Assembly (NCBI GenBank): GCA_036245805.1
Contig: BTRK01000005.1
Location: 4,216,001-4,280,000 of the forward strand
Length of the DNA stretch: 64,000 bases
Origin: Pristionchus mayeri
Lineage: Eukaryota > Nematoda > Chromadorea > Rhabditida > Neodiplogasteridae
Direction of reading: 5' to 3'
This document shows positions 1 through 9,484 of this stretch, piece by piece. The first letter of the stretch is position 1, and the number at the start of each line of letters is the position of its first letter. The translations under genes and the position numbers were made by a program. Below the pieces are notes generated by a model. The model had not been told where the DNA came from and ran no database searches. It worked only from the letters and a program-made list of their open reading frames with translations.

Positions 1-223
1 ACGACTTACGCCTAAAATAGTTTGTAAAGTGCCAAAGTTTGAATACATGAAATTATGCTAATTAATATGTTGGTAACCAATAAAATATATAAATCGATTT
101 AGGACACCTATGGCTATCAAAAACAACTTCAATCTCAAAGTGCCTATTTTTGCTGTACCGTCAGGAGTGCGATTCTTAGGCGAACCCACTGATATATGCA
201 TTTAATATATCTGGATATGAAGA

Positions 224-309
224 CACTAGGTCGGATGAGAACTATGAATTCATGCAGCCTTTAATACATCAAAGAAGGCATGATACCATAGTTATCATCT
301 GACCTGGTG
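224..309. mobile_element. MITE with ACTAGGTCGGATG-type inverted ends
   Basis: The left end CACTAGGTCGGATGAGAAC is mirrored at the right end as CACCAGGTCAGATGATAAC on the other strand, giving an 86-bp hairpin-like element with no coding capacity of its own. The same ends recur at 8711-8840 and inside the palindrome at 7690-7936, so this is a small family. It sits across the 3' end of the antisense secreted-protein gene and supplies its last codons and stop. Confidence 0.7.
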
Positions 310-816
310 CCGTTATGAATGGTTTACTAGGAATCCGGATCTCAACTTGTCGCAAATGACGAGGTAAAGCCTTCACGTACTGCTCTGCACGGTGATCCTG
401 AGAGGATGACCAAGAGGTTGCATTATCTTGATTTTTATCAAGATAATCGACAGGATATTCGAGAGTGAATCCTTCACGCTGTATCAACGATTCAACAACA
501 TTCAAGATAGGACGAATAGTACCTTTCCTTTTGCTCACCTGGATGCCAGAAATGTGTGAACAATGATGATTAATTGGTCATTGGTTACCTTGAATTTACG
601 GCGCCAGATAGTCGTAGACGCGGGAATATTGAGGGTGAGAGTAGAGCCATTCTGAAAAAAAGCAGTATGTGATGAAGAATAAATGTGGAAGGATAGCAGG
701 AGAAGGGTAGGGTGACCTACCTTGACTCGGATTGTGATTGGCTTCTCGTGTATTGCGGAGAGATCAGCGAACGACAAGACGAAGAGAGAAGATAGGATAA
801 TGAGGAGAGAACGCAT
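269..816 (-). CDS. Small secreted Ig-like protein, copy 1
   Basis: Three-exon gene (816-721, 651-589, 538-269; all phase-0 introns) encoding about 142 residues. It starts with a clear signal peptide (MRSLLIILSSLFVLSFA). Exons 1 and 2 align with the gene at 7366-8603: the block ending PITIRVK, then a 21-residue exon with a central Trp (TTIWRRKFK). Those features and the family's D-x-A-x-Y block suggest a secreted Ig-like beta-sandwich without cysteines; that fold is inferred. The last 13 residues and the stop come from the MITE at 224-309, so the C-terminus differs from the paralogue. No biochemical function is known to me. Exon 3 has no intron, whereas the paralogue has three exons in the corresponding part. 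Confidence 0.68.
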
Positions 817-898
817 CTGATGGAATAAGGAATGAATGTTCAACACTAGTATAGGTACTCGGGAGGGGGGAGGGGGTTCATTAACACATCCAACCATG

Positions 899-1974
899 CA
901 TTCACATGTGTTCTGCGCTAATTCAACGGTATACTAAAGTGGGAAGCATAGCCTACCTTAAATTTCGTTACAATGAGTCATGTAATGATTTTCGCGAATG
1001 TCAAATCCACTGTACTTCAAAAACATTCTTTACTTTAACAGATTACCCAGTGCAAATGACTAACACAATTCTGAATTAGTGGGAAGAATGGACAATGGGT
1101 GAGTCAAAGGCGGTGGGAGTCGTTGAAGAAAAACCAACACGATCGGTCACAGTCACAGCTGTTTACGGTTACTCCATGTATTCATCCAAACACATGGGGC
1201 GTTCTTGAGAGGTGGAAAGGAAAAAACAATGAGCATGTGTTGCGAAGTGAGAAACAGAACCGTTCTGCGCGTACCGAGTGCACCCAAGTACTCACACACG
1301 AAATTGGTCAGAGGCGTGGTGAAAAAGGGAATCAATTGAGAATTGGAAAAATGCACTTGTATTACGCACGTACGCAAGCCCTATTTAGGCAGAAGGACAG
1401 CGCAGGGCATATCATTGTCTTATCCTTGCAGTATCTACTCTTGCATACTATGCAGAACGGGGATGATACTTCTGCGACGACAACTGTCAAAGTGTGTAAA
1501 TAATTTTGTATTATGCTAGGTTGAATCGATCTCATTGACTAGTACTGGTCTTCATCATCATTCTTCATGTGTCAAATGAAAACTCAGAGAATGACATCAC
1601 GCAAGAGGAAATGGAGCTTTGCGGATCTTCAACAGGCCGAGGAGAACTGGAACCTAGCGATCCAGGTTTAGCTTTAGTTTGGTTCTGCTCAATCTCGCCA
1701 TTTCAGTCTCTTCAATCTGAGAGTGCTCCTCCGACTCGCTCTGCATCATCAGAGGTATGGGCTGTTCACTTTTGTAGTTGCGGCGCATTTGTATGAGCTC
1801 TTCTGAAAATTATTGTATAGTTTGTGGATTCATTTTCAATTATATATTTTACGATATCACACATGATGGTATTGTTTTCAAATTTCAACAGTTCAGACAT
1901 GGCCAGAAGTGGACTCCTTCCCCGCACCGAGGAAATTGTCAAGATGGCCTAGGCCTGCGCATGTCACCCGCAAG
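899..1974. other. Intergenic, no convincing gene
   Basis: Several open frames occur but none has a believable exon chain. A block around 1097-1250 resembles 6815-7240, sharing GAGTCAAA..GGCGGTGG, GTCACAGTCAC and an identical 18-mer (1231-1248 and 7220-7237). It is therefore a duplicated intergenic or upstream segment next to the two Ig-like paralogues. Confidence 0.5.
1231..1248 (+). repeat. Shared 18-mer GAGCATGTGTTGCGAAGT, copy 1
   Basis: Identical to 7220-7237, and both are preceded by a GG(T/C)GGAAAGGAAA stretch. A diverged third copy lies on the minus strand near 6671-6697. Each is within a few hundred bases upstream of a small gene, so it may be a shared promoter motif or simply part of a dispersed repeat. 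Confidence 0.4.
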
Positions 1975-2143
1975 ACTATTTAATTTATTTATAAATTCAA
2001 TTCAATTAAATTCAATTATTTATTCCGTTCATGTGGGAATATTCAAGATATCATTGTGGAATGGTGTCGAAAAACGGAGGTCCGTCGATGTGGTCGAATC
2101 GGGTTTGCTTGCAGCAAGGGTATAGAAGGGAAGGGGTGGGTTC

Positions 2144-3616
2144 TCATTGATGTAGCCAATTATGGATAACGGATTTGGGAAATGATAGAGGGGGCTGTGA
2201 GGAGATGAGAGAACGGAAGGAATTATGTGGGAGAACAACAAAATCTGTGGTAAGAGAATTCCAAAAGGAAATGGATCTAGATACGAGTGTGGAATACGAC
2301 TTCGGAGGGATAAAGGGTAAGGTTATTCGAAGAGGGTGACCATTACGGAGAGGGCGGGTGAGAGGGGCAGGGATAAGAAGAGAAGAAAAGTCAAGTAAAT
2401 AGCGACTGTGTAGAATGGAATGAAGGAACACAATATCGGTTACGGTTCTACGGCTTTCAAGAGTTGTTAATTCAAGAAATTGCATTCGTTCAAAATAAGG
2501 TACATGAGGAAGAACGCACCGGGAGTAAAGCCTACGAGAGAAGTCACGTTGTACTTTTTCTAGTTCCTCAGTCAATTCGACAGAATGGGATGGGTTCCAA
2601 ATAACTGAACAATATTCAAGGTTAGGAAGAACAAATGTTGTATAGGCTTTCTTGTAAATGGTGGGGCATTTAGTATGAAATGACTTAACCATGAGGTTAA
2701 TTTTGGAGCGGGCCTTAGCAACAATCTTTTGTATATGATAAGAGAAAGAGAGATTGGGGGAGAAATGGACACCTAAGTCTTTAACGATTACTTTTGTTAC
2801 ATTCTTCTCTTTTACAGTGGGCTCATTGAGGAGAACCCCATTAATAAAGTACGATCTACGGGGATTATGCAAGCCGAAATGTACAATATGACATTTGGTC
2901 TCAGAGATACCTAAATTCCATTGAGAGGACCAAGAGGAGACCGAGTCTAATGCATTTTGAAGATCGTCAGAATATTTGGGCACTTCAGCATACAATTTGA
3001 GGTCATCTGCATACACGGAATAGTGAATGGTCATTGGGAATTGGGAACTAATATCATTAATGAATAGAATGAAGAGGAGAGGACCTAAGCAGGATCCCTG
3101 CGGAACTCCCGATCTCATAAGGAGAGGGGGAGAAATAGATGAGTCTATAAAAACGGATTGGGTTCTGTTGGAAAGGTAGGAATGAAACCACGATACAAGG
3201 TGGTCAGAGATGCATAACTGGGACAATTTGAATAAAAATAGCCTATGGTCTATGCTATCGAACGCTTTCTTAAAATCAATATACACAGTATCAAATGGGG
3301 AAGCATTTTTAGAGATTCTAAGATAATGGGAAAAGGTTTCAGCAAGATTTGAGGAGGTGGATCTACTATTACGAAATCCTGATTGTCGTGGATCAAAGAG
3401 GTTATTTACATCTAGAAAAGTGGTGATCTTCTCGATAAGTATTTTCTCAAAAACTTTGCATACAGAGGAAGTGAGCGAGATAGGCCGAAAGTCTGATATG
3501 GAGTTACTGATTTTCTTTGGAATGGGTTTGACCAAAGCTTGTTTCCATAAGATAGGGACATCGCAGGTAAGAAGGGACTTATAATAGAGAGGGGAAAAAG
3601 GAGGGATAATTTGCAT
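2144..3616 (-). pseudogene. LINE reverse transcriptase domain
   Basis: A 490-codon open frame with RT motifs in order: the region around GFRNSRSTSS, the catalytic-strand context YIDFKKAFDSIDH, the GVPQGSCLGP turn, the YADD catalytic box, then the thumb and a C-terminal region with an EYCSVIWNP block. Upstream sequence in the shifted frame 4451-3412 holds the end of the endonuclease and the linker. The true ORF2 is broken by frameshifts, so this is a fossil fragment that once copied LINE RNA at nicked target DNA. Confidence 0.8.
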
Positions 3617-3758
3617 TTAGAAAGGACGATGCTGGGAATATTATCAGGAGTAATATTAACTTTAGGTGATAGACTACGAAATGCACATAAAATATCTAGG
3701 TGGGAAATAGTTGGGAGATCAAACGTAAGAGATGGTGTAAGGAGCGGGAGAGGACAAT

Positions 3759-5043
3759 TCATTGAAAGGTAAAAGGGTGGGAGAAAACAGAAGAGAAAAA
3801 CTGAGAAAAGGCAACACACTTATCATCATTAGTAAGAAGAGTAGTACCAGAATTATCTATTATCGCGGAGGGAGTAAGTTTAGGGGAGCTCAGTTTACCA
3901 CTACAAAATTGATAAAAGGATTTGGAATTTGAAGAGGCTACGATTTTACTCTCTATGTAACAATGAAAACGATTAAGCGCAGACTTGAAACGATTATGCA
4001 TTCGAATTGATGCTACACTGTTAGGAGCGATACGAGCTAAATTATGGCTTTTGCCATATAAAATCCTAACATTCTTGGGATATTTGGAGAGCTCAGAGGG
4101 CCTAGAGAGGGGGACGTAAGAATCAAGAAGGTCATTAATAAAATTGGTGAAATAAATGTAGGCATCATTCGCGTTCAAATCTCTAAGAGCAATGGTCCAA
4201 TCGTGATAAAAAATGTTTTCATTAAGGGAATGCCAGTCAGCTAATCTGTACATTCTAGAGGGAGTGTACTGGCGTGGAGGAGGAGAAGGGATACGGAGGT
4301 CAAAAATTACACTAATATGGTCACTAAGCGGAATGGAAGGAGATACATTATGGATAATGTCATAATTACAGAACACCAAGTCTAGAAAGCTTAGACAACG
4401 GGTAGGAAAAGTAACATATTGATTAAAACGGTTGTCGGCCATAAAACTCAATAGGTCATTTTGAATAGGAGATGAAAAGGCAAGCCAATTTACTTGGGGT
4501 AGATTAAAATCACCTAAAATTATACACGGAAAACTGTCATTAGCGAGGAGGGATAAATAATTTACAAGAGAAGTAAGCGAAAGGGAGGGAGAGGATGGGG
4601 AGCGATAAATGGTAATTATCCTGATTTTGCGGAACGGAAGGTTGTTGGTAAAAGCAGATACAAGTCTACAGTAATAGCTTCGATAAGTGGACAGGAAAAG
4701 GAAGAGATTAAAACGGGAGAGAGGGAGCTATGAACGATTAAGGCGACGCCACCGCCTCTGCCACTATCATCAGAAATCTCTCGATCATTGCGAAACACAA
4801 AATAGTCATGATAGCTATTGATTAATAAGGAATCACTATCGCTACTAGCGAGCCAAGTTTCAGAAAATGAGAGAACGCGATATGTAAAAGACGCGAGGAG
4901 AAACGAGAGAGATTGAGTCTTGCACCTGCTCGATCGGCAATTTGCATAGAATAGAGAGACATTGGGAGAGGATGGGGAAGGAATCGATCGCGTGAGGAAT
5001 CGGGGGAAGGTAGAGCACAAGAGGGAACGATAAATGGTAGCAA
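3759..5043 (-). pseudogene. LINE endonuclease and linker region
   Basis: Fragments in at least two frames match an APE-type LINE endonuclease: NVSLFYANCRSS near the N-terminus, FSETWLASSDSD, GRGGGVALIV, a GDFN-type strand (around 4500) and a late SDHISVIFDLRIP block, where SDH is the conserved catalytic-site end of the domain. Its role would be target-site nicking. The frame changes mean no intact protein is made. Confidence 0.7.
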
Positions 5044-5078
5044 AAGAGAAGGACTAGAGAGGGATAAGAGAGGAGGGA

Positions 5079-5711
5079 TACCCTTGCTGCTCCCGTCCTA
5101 GACTGGCTGCTTCTTGGTGGTGGCTCGGATGGTGACGTGGCGGGCGCAGAGGACAAGGCTGAAGTTGCACCAGCAGAGAAAGACGCATCATCTGGAGTGG
5201 AATCATCGGCAGGAGGGTTCTGGTCACGGGAGCCGCGCGGTGTTCCGTAATTGGGGGGAAGGGGTCTCGGGTTACGGTATGTGATTAGGGAGTAATCACG
5301 GACGCCATAGACGATCTGGCGACATTCGAGGTTTTTCTTCACTGCTTCCTTCCTCGCACCTCTCTCCAACTGCAGTTGATGAGGAGTGAGGTCACGACGA
5401 ACGAATGATGAGGGAGAGACGAGGGGAGGAGGACGTCCTGCCTTCGAGGGGATGCCGGAGAGGAACGAGTCACGGAGAGCTTTCGACTCGAAAGCGATCT
5501 TCAGGGGACGGCTCTTGGGAGGGCGATCAGAGGGATGACGATGGAATTTCACTTTTCCCTCGCAGAAGGCCTTCTTGCACTCATCGGAACCAGAGTAGGT
5601 CACAAGATCAGAGATGATCTTCTGATCCTGCTCGAGTCCTTTGGAGGGCTCACTGGGCTCAACCGATCCGATGACGACAGCTCTGCATTCTTTATCCTCA
5701 TACAAAATCAT
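5079..5711 (-). pseudogene. LINE ORF1-like fragment
   Basis: Residues 4-150 align with the stand-alone protein at 20947-22017: shared YEDKE-RAVVIG, DLV-YSGS, HRHP-DR, RPLKI and RKDLTP-QL-type blocks. These are typical of LINE ORF1 nucleic-acid-binding proteins. The N-terminus is missing, and the apparent first codons ATGATTTTG come from the adjoining palindrome, so the LINE was 5'-truncated at this junction. A Pro/Ser-rich tail follows. Confidence 0.65.
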
Positions 5712-5830
5712 GTGCTAATATTATGCTTTGGTAAAGGTTCGAAGACATATTTATCATTTATTTTTTTGACATATAAATGATAAATATGTCTTCGAACCTT
5801 TACCAAATCATAATATTAGCACATGATTTT
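5704..5830. repeat. Near-perfect palindrome, 58-bp arms
   Basis: Arms 5704-5761 and 5773-5830 are reverse complements with one mismatch (position 5726), separated by an 11-base AT-rich loop. It abuts the truncated 5' end of the LINE. It has no coding content and could fold into a long hairpin. Confidence 0.9.
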
Positions 5831-6171
5831 TTATGCAATCCAAGACTCCACTTTCTATTCCGTTCGAGCACTAAGTCGAGCATACGGCAAAATCCTGGAT
5901 CCACCATACATTGTTTGCTTTCCCGGCTACCTTCACACACGTTTTTCATTTAAACAAAATTGTCAAAATCCCAATCCAAAGATATGCTATACTCTATACA
6001 ACATACGTCGCATAACCAATATCAATAATTGACTCTCACATGCTCTTCGAATTTGTGAAATATACCGTTTTCGATGAAGATCAATTATTCAGCATACGCT
6101 CGAGATTTTTTTTTCTTTAAAAAAAATTGATTTCTGTAGTTGTTGATAGTTGATCATCCAATGAGGCATAT
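5831..6171. other. Intergenic stretch, nothing recognised
   Basis: AT-rich sequence with no exon-like pattern or repeat recognised. It includes a TTTATT at about 6170, which reads AATAAA on the minus strand and could be the polyadenylation signal of the ORF at 6228-6521. Confidence 0.4.
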
Positions 6172-6227
6172 ATTTATTGCACATGCAACACCAGAAAATA
6201 AAACAGAATTATATGGAAGTTAGAACC

Positions 6228-6521
6228 CTAATCTTCTTCTTCGATAGGTATCAATTTAGGAAGCCGAGAAACGGGATAACTTCGTCGATTTCGACGAGAA
6301 TGACGAATGTGTCGTCGCATCTTGTCCTCGATCTGAGTGAGTCGGCGAATCTTGCGACTCTTGTAGATCAAATGAGGGGATACGGTAGATCTATCGTCGA
6401 GCATTTGGTGAATTGCTTGCAGCATCCGAATACATATCATGTATAGACGATGTAGTACCACGAAATTATAAGAGGAGCTCGCCGGGTAACAATTTATGAC
6501 GATGTCGGTCGGGTCGGACAT
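6228..6521 (-). CDS. Small basic hypothetical protein
   Basis: A 97-codon ORF beginning MSDPTDIVINCYPAS and ending IPIEEED. An upstream in-frame extension exists, but its composition is Ser/Pro/Leu-rich and noncoding-like, so the MSDPTD start is preferred. The middle is hydrophobic and Met-rich (residues 26-42). The C-terminal half is strongly basic (clusters such as KMRRHIRHSRRNRR) with an acidic end. I do not recognise a family. An AATAAA-like signal lies about 50 bases past the stop. A diverged copy of the GCATGTGTTGCGAAG motif is upstream. It could be a real short gene or a chance ORF. Confidence 0.4.
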   Translation of the reverse strand: MSDPTDIVINCYPASSSYNFVVLHRLYMICIRMLQAIHQMLDDRSTVSPHLIYKSRKIRRLTQIEDKMRRHIRHSRRNRRSYPVSRLPKLIPIEEED

Positions 6522-6900
6522 TGTGGACGGAAGGGAAGGAAGTGTTAGGGTTGAGAGAGAAGAAAGGAGAGAAGGGGACTGAGTTTGGGTATGCGAAGAG
6601 TGTCGAGGGATATTTCTTACCCTAGCATTGAGGACGGAAGGTAATATATAGGGAGGAGATAGGCCACGCTTACTGCAGGGTATTTGCTCACATCGCAACA
6701 TGTGGTCGATGTTTTCGCTGCTCACTTATCTCAAGAATTTCACGTTCTCTTCGTTTTTTGAGTGAAAAACTAAGAATGAGAGTGAGGGAAGCGAGAGGAA
6801 GCCATGAGTCAAATCGAGGCGGTGGTAAACAATCTGGAGTTTCATCTGCCGAAAAAAGGTCAGTCACAGTCACCCTTGTTTATCAGCCACCCCTTGCTGG

Positions 6901-6991
6901 AGCAATCGTCTGACTCTCTTTAGTTTGCACGCTCAATCGTCTCACTGACCGGCGAGAGAGCGTGCAAATTGAAGAGAGTCAGACCGTTGCT
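6901..6991. repeat. Short inverted-repeat element
   Basis: Left arm 6901-6934 (AGCAATCGTCTGACTCTC...) is mirrored by 6957-6991 with a few mismatches. The centre reads CACTGACCGGCGAG. Related hairpins with a CTCTC..ACCGG core lie at 11184-11220 and 18682-18728, so this is a small dispersed family. Confidence 0.65.
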
Positions 6992-7219
6992 CCATTGTTG
7001 TTCACCCTATCACAAGAGCAATGCTTGAGAGGCGGAAAGGGAAAAAATAACATTTGTTGCGAACCGAGTAAATAAGTGTTATGCGTGCACCAACAGCACC
7101 AAGCTACAGACGGCGTTTTAAAGAAAAACGGGAAGAGAGGTCACGGTCATTTTTCGAGCCCCATATTATTCATTCAAAATCAGTCACACGGAAATGGTGT
7201 GGCGGAAGGAAAGAAATGC

Positions 7220-7237
7220 GAGCATGTGTTGCGAAGT
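7220..7237 (+). repeat. Shared 18-mer GAGCATGTGTTGCGAAGT, copy 2
   Basis: Identical to 1231-1248. It lies about 130 bases upstream of the start codon at 7366, where a promoter element would be expected, but the surrounding sequence is also duplicated. Confidence 0.4.
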
Positions 7238-7365
7238 AAACAATTATTATGTGTGACCATATTGTCTCTATAAATGTCCTTATTAGTCGATACATGAATT
7301 ATTGATGCTTCCTTGAATATGTCTCCATTCTACATGCCTGTCAATTGTCTATACAATTATCTCAG

Positions 7366-8603
7366 ATGCACGCTTTCTTCCTCTTCCTCACTTCTCTCGT
7401 CGTCCCTCTACTCCTCCCCTCTCTCCTATCTTCTCTCTTCGTTCAGGCCCATCTCTCTGATATCCACGATAAACCCATCACGCTCAAAGTTAAGGTAGAT
7501 CACTGATCGCTCCTCCTCCTCCTATCCTTCCCTATCTCGTCCTTATTCATTTCCTATTTTCAGAATGGCGAACCTCTCTCCATTAATATGCATACGCCCA
7601 CGAACATCTGGCACCGCAAATTCAAGGTATGTCGTCCGTCTGCTATGCTGAATTCATAGTCGACAAAAGCTGAGCTGAAGTGACAAAAGGTAATGATCAG
7701 AAAACATTGCTTCCTGTTGCACTAGGTAGGATGTTAACCAAAAATGCTATTACCGTGGAGATTCATTGTCTGCCGATGATACTCCAGTCTAGTGCCTAAT
7801 GGCCCACTCATAGTCGACAAAAGCTGAGGGGTCGCTCTCTTCATTTCCCGAACTTTCTCTACCGGTCGACCGGTAATAGCATTTTTGGTTAACATCCTAC
7901 CTAGTGCAACAGGAAGCAATGTTTTCTGATCATTACTTTTAGGATGGTCGGCCAAAGCAGTTCGTGGACGCGTGCGATCACTTCATCGACGTGTGCGAGA
8001 GGTGGAGATCGGGATTACTAGTGAGTGATTCACTTCGCCGGTTCGCCGTCCTCTCTAATAGGGAAGGCTTCACTCAAAAACTATTCATTCTGAATACTCA
8101 CTCATCAATTATACTGGCTAGATGACGCTTATAATGAAGATACGCGCAGCCATCCCTCTACAGAAAGATAGAATAATGCAAAACATGTAATCGTGTATAG
8201 CACTTTACTGCTCAATCTCCTTCAGGGCAGCTATGTCCATGATCAGTGGGTCTCTGTCGCTAAGGACGGCACTCTCGACATGCCAGTGGTAACTTCCTTC
8301 TCTGTATTTTCTGTCTCGGTGTTAATGTATTATTATTTATTTGTTACTTTAGTATTGCTTCTATATCTGTGTATCGTCAATTCGATTTTTCAAACATATT
8401 TTCGACCCAAACAATGAACAATTTCCAATAATCTTCGTGTTTGCATTCGATCAAATAATATGTTTTCCTACTTTTCTTTTCTCTTCGCAATCCAATAATT
8501 ATTCTCTCAGGTTTCGCCAGCTGATTCAGCCCAGTACTACACGCACTACATGGCACGGGACGGCGTCCACCACTACACCTACTTCGATGTCATCGTCGAA
8601 TAA
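7366..8603 (+). CDS. Small secreted Ig-like protein, copy 2
   Basis: Five exons (7366-7494, 7564-7626, 7943-8020, 8226-8288, 8511-8603) with phase-0 introns give 141 residues. A long hydrophobic signal peptide is followed by SDIHDKPITLKVK. Exon 2 holds a Trp (TNIWHRKFK), exon 3 a Cys pair (DACDHFIDVCERW), exon 4 DGTLDMPV, and exon 5 the D-S-A-Q-Y-Y block before a final strand ending FDVIVE. Trp plus D-x-A-x-Y and the terminal strand resemble an Ig-like domain, but the canonical disulfide is absent; the fold is inferred. It is the paralogue of 269-816. Intron 2 (316 bases) is inflated by a perfect palindrome. Start chosen because the signal peptide begins there. Confidence 0.75.
7690..7936. 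repeat. Perfect 66-bp inverted repeat in an intron
   Basis: Arms 7690-7755 and 7871-7936 are exact reverse complements around a 115-base spacer. The inner half of each arm is the ACTAGGT(A)GGATGTTAAC end of the MITE family also at 224-309 and 8711-8840; the outer about 30 bases are extra mirrored flank. It sits inside intron 2 of the secreted-protein gene. Confidence 0.9.
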
Positions 8604-8710
8604 CGAAATGATGAATAGACTAACTTGCTCTATTCTCTAATCACCTTCCTATATTATCTGATCTCCACACTTGATCGTCATCACATTGTCTCTGTAATAG
8701 ACTTTGCGGC

Positions 8711-8840
8711 ACTAGGTCGGATGATAACTACAAATAATACTATTCCCCAGCATGGTCACTTTGGTTCCCCAAGTGTCAAAAAATATTTTTTGGTTAACGT
8801 CCGAAAGGTATAACCTCCCACGGTGATCATCCGACCTAGT
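8711..8840. mobile_element. MITE, same family as 224-309
   Basis: Begins ACTAGGTCGGATGATAAC and ends with its reverse complement GATCATCCGACCTAGT. It is 130 bp, has no ORF, and lies about 100 bases downstream of the Ig-like gene stop codon. Confidence 0.75.
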
Positions 8841-8948
8841 TCCTATTTTGCGTGTTATCTCGCCTGTCGGACATCTGACAGAGCACGCACAATTAAGAAG
8901 GTCATGACTTGCAATTTATCCGTACTCCACACCATGTAGCTCGCCTGT

Positions 8949-9160
8949 CTGGCGCCTTCACTCGACTAGTCGATGACGAAAGGCGCCAGTGTCCTTCTCT
9001 TTCTTTATACCATCCCTCCTCCACTAAGGAGCTCCACAATCTTTACTCAATTCCCCTCCTCATCTCTCACTGCGCTTATAACCAATAATACAAACTGTTT
9101 CCTCTCGCCTCTCTGACGCCTTCTCTCATCACCCTGCTCGTCGATGACAGAAGGCGCCAG
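8949..9160. repeat. Two related GGCGCC hairpin units
   Basis: Unit 1 has arms CTGGCGCCTT (8949-8958) and AAGGCGCCAG (8980-8989). Unit 2 has arms at 9113-9124 and 9149-9160 with one mismatch. Both loops share TCGATGAC, and both right arms are followed by TGTCCT. They look like a diverged tandem duplication of a structured element. The rest of 8845-9480 shows no gene. Confidence 0.6.
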
Positions 9161-9484
9161 TGTCCTGCGCTTACCTGTATAGTGCTATTACGTGGTTGTC
9201 ATTTTGATTTTTTGCTGAGTTGTGGTTTTTGTTACTACTTTTTTGAAATCATTGCCAAAAAATCATAAATCAATTGTCTCCGTCCAATATAGATGTTGTA
9301 AAAAGCTCAGATTGTGTTAATTTTGCAACTTCAACTAATCTTCGCTTAACTTGCTGAAAATCTGGGTATAAAGTTTTATCAAGAGAGATCGGCATGAATT
9401 ACAATTAGAGAGCTCATATTTCTTTGATAACTACAATGTTGAAGCAACAAATACGAATCAACAAGCGAATTTCCTTTGGCAGAC

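Larger units (their letters stand above)
1975..5703 (-). mobile_element. CR1/jockey-type LINE, decayed and 5'-truncated
   Basis: On the minus strand an ORF1-like part (5711-5079), an endonuclease part (about 5043-4450) and a reverse transcriptase part (about 4451-2144) follow in the normal LINE order, but in several frames, so the copy is dead. RT signatures are readable: GFRNSRSTSSNLAE, FKKAFDSIDH, GVPQGSCLGPLLF and YADDLKLY. These fit CR1/jockey-type non-LTR elements. The 3' tail is AT-rich, with GAATT-type repeats at about 1975-2020. The second LINE at 31545-34127 is a relative. The 5' end abuts the palindrome at 5704-5830. Confidence 0.85.

Noticed and set aside
1569..1796. A small multi-exon gene with a 41-44-base intron
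   Set aside because: The splice sites look plausible, but joining the exons brings an immediate in-frame stop.
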